From positions 96,478 to 160,477 of the forward strand of contig CAMHMZ010000002.1 of the NCBI GenBank assembly GCA_946186375.1: a DNA stretch of 64,000 bases, given 5' to 3'. The position numbers and the translations under genes are program-made. The notes below the pieces were generated by a model. That model had not been told where the DNA came from. It worked only from the letters and a program-made list of their open reading frames with translations, and did no database searches. Below are positions 59,199 through 64,000 of this stretch, piece by piece (the first letter of the stretch is position 1; each line of letters opens with the position of its first letter). The stretch comes from an uncultured Clostridia bacterium (GTDB lineage Bacteria; Bacillota; Clostridia; Oscillospirales; Oscillospiraceae).

Positions 59199-59930
59199 TC
59201 AGCTCAGCGGCGGGAAGAGCTTCAGCAGCTCCGGGATGGATTTGATCGTATAGTCGGGCAGGACCGTCGGGGCCTTGCCCTCGCGGTCGGCGGTGCCGGC
59301 GTCCTCAAAGAGCACCATTGCGCCAAACTCGGCGGCCTTCGCGCCCTCGACGTCGCGCACGGGGTTATCGCCCACGTAGGCACAGGCGGCGGGCTCCTCG
59401 CCGATGCAGCGGGCCGCGAGCAGATAGATCGCGGGATCGGGCTTGCGCAGGCGCACCTTGGAGGAGAGGATCACGGTCTTGAAGCAGTCGGCCACCTTAT
59501 CGCGGCACATCCAGTCGGGGATTTCGGTCTCGGTGATGGTGTTGGCGATGATGCCGAGCTTATAGCCGCGGCGCTGCAGCTCGCGCAGGGTCTCGAGCGT
59601 GCCCTCGTGCACGACGCGGCGGCCGTCATGGTCGCGCCAGAGGCGCGTGAGCCTGGCCGCGTGGGGCGCGACGCGCTCAGCGGGGTAATCCGGCAGCAGA
59701 TACTGCAGCCACAGCTCCATTTCCGACACGTCCAGCAGCTCCGTTTTGGCCCACTTGCGATAGGCCTTCCAGTTCTTCTCCAGCTTTTCGAAGAAGACGT
59801 CGTGCTCCTCCGTGGCGCCGACGAGCTCCATGAGCTCTTTCTCGGCCGCGGCGGCAAACTCCTTGTCCTCTACCACGTAGCGAAGCGTCGCACCGACGTC
59901 AAAGAAGATCGCTTTGATGGGTTCAGCCAT
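59199..59930 (-). CDS. HAD-fold hydrolase paralogue 3
   Basis: Protein of 243 residues. Motif I FFDVGATL (second Asp replaced by Gly), II IIANTIT where the usual Ser/Thr is Ala, III RKPDPAI, IV VGDNPVRD. The cap (ELWLQYLLPDYPAERV) is close to paralogues 1 and 2. AGGAGG lies upstream of the ATG. It seems to be the first gene of the operon that continues with paralogues 2 and 1, the permuted mutase and the PfkB kinase. The Ala in motif II makes it the most divergent catalytically. Confidence 0.86.
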   Translation of the reverse strand: MAEPIKAIFFDVGATLRYVVEDKEFAAAAEKELMELVGATEEHDVFFEKLEKNWKAYRKWAKTELLDVSEMELWLQYLLPDYPAERVAPHAARLTRLWRDHDGRRVVHEGTLETLRELQRRGYKLGIIANTITETEIPDWMCRDKVADCFKTVILSSKVRLRKPDPAIYLLAARCIGEEPAACAYVGDNPVRDVEGAKAAEFGAMVLFEDAGTADREGKAPTVLPDYTIKSIPELLKLFPPLS

Positions 59931-60127
59931 GTTTCGTTCCTCCTGTCTGTTTTTCTAATCCGTGCGCTTTATACTGATACCCAATATAAACAAGACAATC
60001 TTTGCGCCCAGAATCGTGCCATTTTGCGTTGGGCTCCTCGGAAATATATCTCTTCCCTGCGCAGCCCGCCTTATCTGGCGCAATTCTGTCTCACAAATCT
60101 TTGTCTGCTTTCTATCGGGTATCCGTA

Positions 60128-60886
60128 TCACTGCGCGCTTGTTTCCTTTTGGATGATCGCGGGGATCTCCGCGAGATCATGGATCAAATAGTCGGGCCTG
60201 TATCCGGCGTTTTCCAGGCCCGCGTCGCGGTGCGCCGTGCCTGAGAAGCTGATTTGGATCATCAGCTTCCATCCGGCGTTTCTGGTGCCGATCACATCGC
60301 GGGAAATGGTATCGCCCACATAGGCCAGCTCCTCCGGCTTAAGCCCCAGCTGCTTCTCCGCAAGGCGGAAGATATCGGCGGAGGGCTTGCGGATGCCGGT
60401 CGCGGCCGAGGTGATGACGCAGTCCATATACCGGTCGATGTCGTACTCGGCCAGGAAATGAGGTACCACCGAACGCGATATGATATTGCTGATGACGCCG
60501 AGGCGCAGCCCCATGGCCTGCAGCTCCTCCATCGTCTCCTTCAGATGGGGCCGCCGCATCACGCAGGGGCGCTCGTAGTCGTAGAGGAAGCTCAGCTCCT
60601 CCGCGATGGGCTCCAGCCTCTCACGCCCGATCTGATATTCCCGCAGATAATAGTCGTTCCAGATCTGCGCAGAGGGCAGCTCCCGGAGCGTCTGTTCCGA
60701 CTCGTGCTTGTAGATCTCGCTGTTGACGGGAAGGCTTAGGGCCAGCTCCTCAGGCGTCGCGGGAAGCTCGATCCCGTAATCCGACAGCCTGCGCAAGATC
60801 CTCTCCGCAAACCAGATATCGCGCCCTGTCGGGAGGGAATTGGTGTGGAGCGTTCCGCCAAGGTCAAACAAAACGGCTTTGATCAT
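60128..60886 (-). CDS. HAD-fold hydrolase paralogue 4
   Basis: Protein of 252 residues. Motif I LFDLGGTL, II VISNIIS, III RKPSAD, IV VGDTISRD. The cap region differs more from the others (LPSAQIWNDYYLREYQIGRERL). It is separated from paralogue 3 by 197 bases, so it may have its own transcript. GGGAG precedes the ATG, and AAACGTTT (60909-60916) lies 22 bases upstream of the start, a possible LacI-type operator. Confidence 0.85.
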   Translation of the reverse strand: MIKAVLFDLGGTLHTNSLPTGRDIWFAERILRRLSDYGIELPATPEELALSLPVNSEIYKHESEQTLRELPSAQIWNDYYLREYQIGRERLEPIAEELSFLYDYERPCVMRRPHLKETMEELQAMGLRLGVISNIISRSVVPHFLAEYDIDRYMDCVITSAATGIRKPSADIFRLAEKQLGLKPEELAYVGDTISRDVIGTRNAGWKLMIQISFSGTAHRDAGLENAGYRPDYLIHDLAEIPAIIQKETSAQ

Positions 60887-60908
60887 CGTCAGGCACTCCC
60901 TTCATCTC

Positions 60909-60916
60909 AAACGTTT
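60909..60916. promoter_or_regulatory. Operator-like AAACGTTT, site 1
   Basis: Perfect 8-base palindrome within TCAAACGTTTTCGA. Its flanks match those of site 2 (61016-61023) when read on the other strand. It lies between HAD paralogue 4 and the divergent LacI gene. Confidence 0.45.
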
Positions 60917-61015
60917 TCGATTCTTTCAAGGATAGAGTAGCGCCTTTTTGTCGTTCCGTCAAGAGAGAATTTTGGCCGCTAAACTATGCTTTCAAGGCGT
61001 TCAGAGCGTTTTTCA

Positions 61016-61023
61016 AAACGTTT
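61016..61023. promoter_or_regulatory. Operator-like AAACGTTT, site 2
   Basis: Perfect palindrome within CAAAACGTTTCG, 107 bases from site 1 and about 160 bases upstream of the LacI promoter. The 370-base gap 60887-61256 also holds a perfect palindrome GTCTGGCCAGAC (61123-61134) and GCTCA...TGAGC (61150-61164), and no gene. Confidence 0.45.
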
Positions 61024-61183
61024 CGCGACATTTTTGCGCAGATTTCCGGAATTTCCGGTTCTTTTGCGAAAAGAACGGCAAAATCAGTGCAAACAGACGT
61101 CGGAGCGCGCTCCTCTTGTTCTGTCTGGCCAGACTAAATTGAAATTTTTGCTCATATATTGAGCAGTTTTAACAAAATTTTTC

Positions 61184-61212
61184 TTGCGTTTTTGGCAGAC
61201 ATCCTTTACAAT
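61184..61212 (+). promoter_or_regulatory. Promoter of the LacI-type regulator
   Basis: TTGCGT (61184-61189), 17-base spacer, TACAAT (61207-61212). It is followed directly by an inverted repeat at 61213-61235. Confidence 0.75.
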
Positions 61213-61235
61213 ATTTCCGTAGAAGGAACGGAAAT
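61213..61235. promoter_or_regulatory. Inverted repeat next to the LacI transcription start
   Basis: ATTTCCGT (61213-61220), seven-base spacer, ACGGAAAT (61228-61235). The perfect 8-base arms directly after the -10 box suit an autoregulatory operator or a leader stem. Confidence 0.5.
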
Positions 61236-61256
61236 TTTCGTACGGAGGATGTCGAC

Positions 61257-62261
61257 ATGAAGAATGTTACGATCAAAGACGTCGCAAAGGCCGCGGGCGT
61301 CTCCTATTCCACCGTCTCGCGCGCGCTGACCGGCAGCCCGGAGATCAGCGAGGACACCCGCGCGCGCATCCTGCAGATCTGCAAGGAGATGAATTATACG
61401 ACCAACACGGTCGCCCGGTCGATGGTCATGAAAAGCACCAAGCTCCTCGGAGTCATCCTCACGAGCGTCAATAATCCCTTCATGTCGGAGCTGGCCTATC
61501 ATATCGACCGACAGGCGCGGGCGCGCGGATACAGCATCATCCTCTGCAACTCCTCGCGTGATCCGGAGCAGGAGCGGGAGCTCTTCGAGTTGATGATCGG
61601 CCGCCAGGTCGACGGCATCCTCCTGTTCCCCGCCGGCGGCGAGAGCTATGAGACCGTAGGGCCGTATCTCAGCCGCATCCCCACGGTGTTCATCGGGGAA
61701 AACCTGCGCGAGGCGCCGGAGAGCTATGTCTCGGTCGACAATTTCCGCGGGGCGCAGATGGGTGTCGAATACCTCTACCGCCTCGGCCACCGGAGCATCC
61801 TCTATTTCGGCCGCAGGCGCGGCAGCACGACGCATCAGCTGCGCGCCGAGGGCTACGCCGCCGCCTGTGAGAGGCTCGGCCTCATCCCGCAGTACTGCAA
61901 CAACAGCTTCCCTGCCTCCTCCATCAAGTACGGCTATCAGATAGCAAAGCAGCTCTTTTCCCAGGAGCGCCGCTATACGGCGATTTTCGCCGCAACCGAC
62001 ACCAACGCTCTCGGCGTCATGCAGGCGGCCGAGGAGATCGGGCTCAGGATCCCGCGCGATCTGTCCCTGCTGGGCTTCGACAACATCCGCGACAGCGGCC
62101 TGCCGCGCATCGAGCTGACGACTATCGAACAGCCGAAGAAGATGCTGGCCTCCGTCGCTGTTGACACGCTGCTTGACAAGATCCAGAACGATCCGACGGG
62201 CTATTCCCACCGCATCCTCTCCCCCACGCTGATCGAGCGCGCCTCCTGCGCCGCGATCTGA
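61257..62261 (+). CDS. LacI-family transcriptional regulator of the HAD/mutase region
   Basis: Protein of 334 residues. The N-terminal helix-turn-helix is TIKDVAKAAGVSYSTVSRALTG, the hinge near residue 50, then a periplasmic-binding-protein-like effector domain (LLGVILTSVNNPFMSELAYH, DGILLFPAG, LGFDNI). GGAGG precedes the ATG. It sits among the HAD-fold genes, divergent from paralogue 4 and convergent with paralogue 5. Control of this cluster by a sugar-like effector is likely by position. Confidence 0.93.
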   Translation: MKNVTIKDVAKAAGVSYSTVSRALTGSPEISEDTRARILQICKEMNYTTNTVARSMVMKSTKLLGVILTSVNNPFMSELAYHIDRQARARGYSIILCNSSRDPEQERELFELMIGRQVDGILLFPAGGESYETVGPYLSRIPTVFIGENLREAPESYVSVDNFRGAQMGVEYLYRLGHRSILYFGRRRGSTTHQLRAEGYAAACERLGLIPQYCNNSFPASSIKYGYQIAKQLFSQERRYTAIFAATDTNALGVMQAAEEIGLRIPRDLSLLGFDNIRDSGLPRIELTTIEQPKKMLASVAVDTLLDKIQNDPTGYSHRILSPTLIERASCAAI

Positions 62262-62283
62262 CGACCGCAAAAGAGCAAGGAAC

Positions 62284-62307
62284 AGGGCCGGGCATTTGCC
62301 CGGCCCT
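62284..62307. terminator. Bidirectional terminator between the LacI gene and HAD paralogue 5
   Basis: AGGGCCGGGC (62284-62293), loop ATTT, GCCCGGCCCT (62298-62307), then GATATTTTT. Confidence 0.88.
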
Positions 62308-62323
62308 GATATTTTTATGTTTA

Positions 62324-63085
62324 TTACGCGTTTTCCTTTTTGACAAGCTCGCTTACGATCGGGAAAACGTCGTAAATGTCTTCGATCAGATAGTCCGGCT
62401 TGAAGGCTGTGTTCACGCCCTGATCCTTCTCCTTCGTCAGCTGGGAGCCGATCTGGATCGCACAGGCAAAGCCGGCGCGCTTCGAGCCGATGATATCGCG
62501 AGAAACGGTGTCTCCGACGTAGACGCTCTCCTCGGGCTTTACCCGTAGCTGATGCGCGGAGACGAAAAAGATATCGGGCTTGGGCTTGCGAAGCCCGGTG
62601 ACGGAGGAGAGCGTCACGTCCAGGAACATATCCCGGATGCCGTATTCCTCCAAGCTGTCAAAGACCTGGTACAAGGCCGCGGTGTTGCTCACGACGCCAA
62701 GCTTCAGACCGAGATCCTTGAGTCCCTGCAGCATCTCCCTGACCCGGGGCCGCAGGGCGCGGTGATAATGGGTCACTTCCCACATGTGGGCGATGGGCTC
62801 GCAGTTGGGCTCGAGCAGCTCGCGGGGGAAGTTGAAATCCGAGAGAACGTAGTCGCACCAGATGGGGATGGGCTTGAGCTCCACATCGCAGCTGTCACGA
62901 AAGGCGCCGTAGCGCTTCCAGCCCGCGTCCACGCGCTGCTTGAGCTCCTCGCGGTCGACCTTCGGGTCAAGTCCCGCCGCACAGAGCATCTCGTTGAGCT
63001 TATCGATGGCCGCCCATTCGGAGGCCTCATCCACAAAAATGTCCTCCAGGGTGCCGCCCATATCGAACATGACCGATGTGATCAT
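62324..63085 (-). CDS. HAD-fold hydrolase paralogue 5
   Basis: Protein of 253 residues. Motif I MFDMGGTL (second Asp replaced by Gly), II VVSNTAA, III RKPKPDI, IV VGDTVSRD. The cap has PIPIWCDYVLSDFNFPRELL, like the other paralogues, and the tail PDYLIEDIYDV. I chose the ATG at 63085, with GGAGG eight bases upstream; the longer frame overlaps the upstream membrane-protein gene. It follows that gene by 59 bases. Confidence 0.85.
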   Translation of the reverse strand: MITSVMFDMGGTLEDIFVDEASEWAAIDKLNEMLCAAGLDPKVDREELKQRVDAGWKRYGAFRDSCDVELKPIPIWCDYVLSDFNFPRELLEPNCEPIAHMWEVTHYHRALRPRVREMLQGLKDLGLKLGVVSNTAALYQVFDSLEEYGIRDMFLDVTLSSVTGLRKPKPDIFFVSAHQLRVKPEESVYVGDTVSRDIIGSKRAGFACAIQIGSQLTKEKDQGVNTAFKPDYLIEDIYDVFPIVSELVKKENA

Positions 63086-63144
63086 AGCAATGCCCTCCCG
63101 CTGGGTGATCTCCGCGGCGGCGCCGCGGCTTTTCGATGCGCCGC

Positions 63145-63726
63145 TCAGCTGCGGCGAACGTAGCGCTTCCACTCCGGCTCCTCCTCCGCGGGAGGCTTCG
63201 GATGATGGTCGCGCCGGCAGAGAAGATAGAAAACGATCGTGCCGAGCCCCACGGGGATCCCGGCAAACCAGAGAACGAACAGGAGAAACTCCCGCATCGT
63301 TCCGGCCTCGCGCAGATAGAAGGCCATATAGATCATCGCGGCGATCACATAGGCCAGCAGCCACAGATGGGTGCCGAAGAGCAGCCGCTTGTCGGAAAAG
63401 AGCCTGTGCAGGCCATAGCCGATCAGCAAAACGACAGCGCTCACCAGAAGTGAGCCGAAAAGGTTCCCCCAAAAGACCGGCCAGGACGCCGTCAGCGGCG
63501 CTGTGAGGTCGATCAGAACTTGAAAGCCGAGAATGTAAAAGGCGATAAACAGGATGCTCAGGCAGAAGGTATAGACGAGAAAGCCGCTCTTGGGCTTGCC
63601 GTTTTCCGTAAAGAGGAAGGTGCTCCAAAAGCGCTTGCTCCACTCGTCCCTCTTCTTCTGCCTCTCCCGGCGTTTCCTTTCCTGCTCGCGCGCCTCCTCG
63701 AGGCGGTATAAATCGTTTTGATCCAT
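63145..63726 (-). CDS. Membrane protein of unknown function
   Basis: Protein of 193 residues. A charged cytoplasmic N-terminus (about 1-45, rich in Arg/Glu, probably helical) precedes four membrane segments between about residues 48 and 165 (LVYTFCLSILFIAFYILGF is the first). A short charged tail ends WKRYVRRS. The ribosome site is weak, so the start at 63726 is tentative. It lies upstream of HAD paralogue 5 in the same direction. Family not recognised. Confidence 0.65.
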   Translation of the reverse strand: MDQNDLYRLEEAREQERKRRERQKKRDEWSKRFWSTFLFTENGKPKSGFLVYTFCLSILFIAFYILGFQVLIDLTAPLTASWPVFWGNLFGSLLVSAVVLLIGYGLHRLFSDKRLLFGTHLWLLAYVIAAMIYMAFYLREAGTMREFLLFVLWFAGIPVGLGTIVFYLLCRRDHHPKPPAEEEPEWKRYVRRS

Positions 63727-63738
63727 ATGTTTTGAGAA

Positions 63739-63770
63739 GGCCGCGGAGCGGAGGTTTCCGCTCCGCGGCC
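63739..63770 (-). terminator. Terminator-like hairpin after the partial gene at the window end
   Basis: GGCCGCGGAGCGGA (63739-63752), loop GGTT, TCCGCTCCGCGGCC (63757-63770). On the minus strand it lies just past the stop at 63800 and is followed by TTCTC. Confidence 0.7.
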
Positions 63771-63799
63771 GAAGCTTGGCTTAAAAACTACCGTCAGGT

Positions 63800-64000
63800 T
63801 CAGCCGACGTTCGGGTTCTGATCGAGCCAGTAGATCCACAGATCCTGCGCATCGAGGTAGACGCTGTAGATGGAGGCGAGATCGGGCTCGGCGGCGTTCA
63901 GCTCGGCAAGGCTCATCTCGTTCTTCTTGTCCTTCACGTCGTCGCGGACGGGCCAGTTGCCTTCCTTGGCAAAGGGCTTGAAGCCGCCGCTCTCGCCGTC
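63800..64000 (-). CDS. Probable solute-binding protein, C-terminal fragment (continues beyond window)
   Basis: The last 66 residues of a minus-strand gene are visible, ending WIYWLDQNPNVG. The stretch KEGNWPVRDDVKDKK resembles the C-terminus of iron- or phosphonate-type extracellular binding proteins, which often carry such a NWPVR segment. Most of the gene lies outside the window. If right, a transporter adjoins the HAD/mutase region and might import its substrate. Assignment is weak because so little is visible. Confidence 0.4.
   Translation of the reverse strand, partial: DGESGGFKPFAKEGNWPVRDDVKDKKNEMSLAELNAAEPDLASIYSVYLDAQDLWIYWLDQNPNVG

Overview
This window looks like a GC-rich chromosomal segment of a gut-type anaerobic clostridium, probably Oscillospiraceae or a close relative. 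The evidence is indirect: Gram-positive Shine-Dalgarno sequences before most genes, clostridial gene content (indolepyruvate:ferredoxin oxidoreductase, ATP-type PEP carboxykinase, clostripain-like protease, PepV-like dipeptidase, AGCS symporter, LuxS, a two-gene SUF-like Fe-S system) and no respiratory genes. I saw no rRNA, tRNA, CRISPR array, integrase or phage genes.

Layout. 1-1.8 kb: end of iorA, then iorB. 2.1-7.3 kb: LacI-regulated sugar importer without its own ATPase, plus an MBL-fold hydrolase. 7.6-9.3 kb: an unknown membrane protein and a lipoprotein. 9.3-13.8 kb: a complete sugar importer with a UgpC/MsmK-type ATPase. 14-17.7 kb: MATE exporter, a chain of palindromes, then a barrel-only pyruvate-kinase-like protein and a DUF2974 lipase-like protein. 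17.8-21.2 kb: response regulator, sensor kinase and HtrA protease in one operon. 21.4-25.6 kb: M20 dipeptidase, leucine-rich-repeat lipoprotein, PlsY, pseudouridine synthase. 25.7-28.8 kb: RNA methyltransferase followed by an AT-rich accessory patch (hairpin array, four-helix-bundle protein, DUF2716-like protein, a methyltransferase-tail remnant, a CAT-like acetyltransferase). 28.9-36.4 kb: two GNATs, luxS, a membrane protein, an unknown protein, tandem Nudix protein, csaA, msrA and a clostripain-like protease. 36.5-48.9 kb: surface proteins and carbohydrate enzymes (secreted C26 amidase-FnIII-lectin fusion, CapA-like, amylosucrase-like, FnIII-NlpC/P60) with the AGCS symporter. 48.9-53 kb: GH3 glycosidase with inverted domain order and sufBC. 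53.5-63.7 kb: pckA, a PfkB sugar kinase, a circularly permuted cofactor-independent phosphoglycerate mutase, five HAD-fold paralogues and a LacI regulator. The window ends inside what may be a solute-binding protein.

The most unusual finding is the phosphoglycerate-mutase homologue at 56.1-57.7 kb. The sequence that is normally C-terminal comes first and the usual N-terminus follows it, in one open frame with nearly all catalytic residues kept. It is co-directional with a sugar kinase and three of the HAD-fold proteins; all five HAD proteins lack the second motif I aspartate. Together these suggest an uncharacterised phosphosugar or phosphoacid pathway. The second notable item is the array of short covarying hairpins at 26.8-27.0 kb. 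It lies just before a gene of the 23S-rRNA-intervening-sequence four-helix-bundle family and may mark a small mobile or RNA-structured element.

Other structural items are a chain of perfect palindromes at 15.4-15.5 kb, two copies of a dispersed intergenic repeat (1.83-2.11 and 53.21-53.44 kb), several strong sigma-A-type promoters with 17-base spacing, LacI-type operators and many intrinsic terminators.
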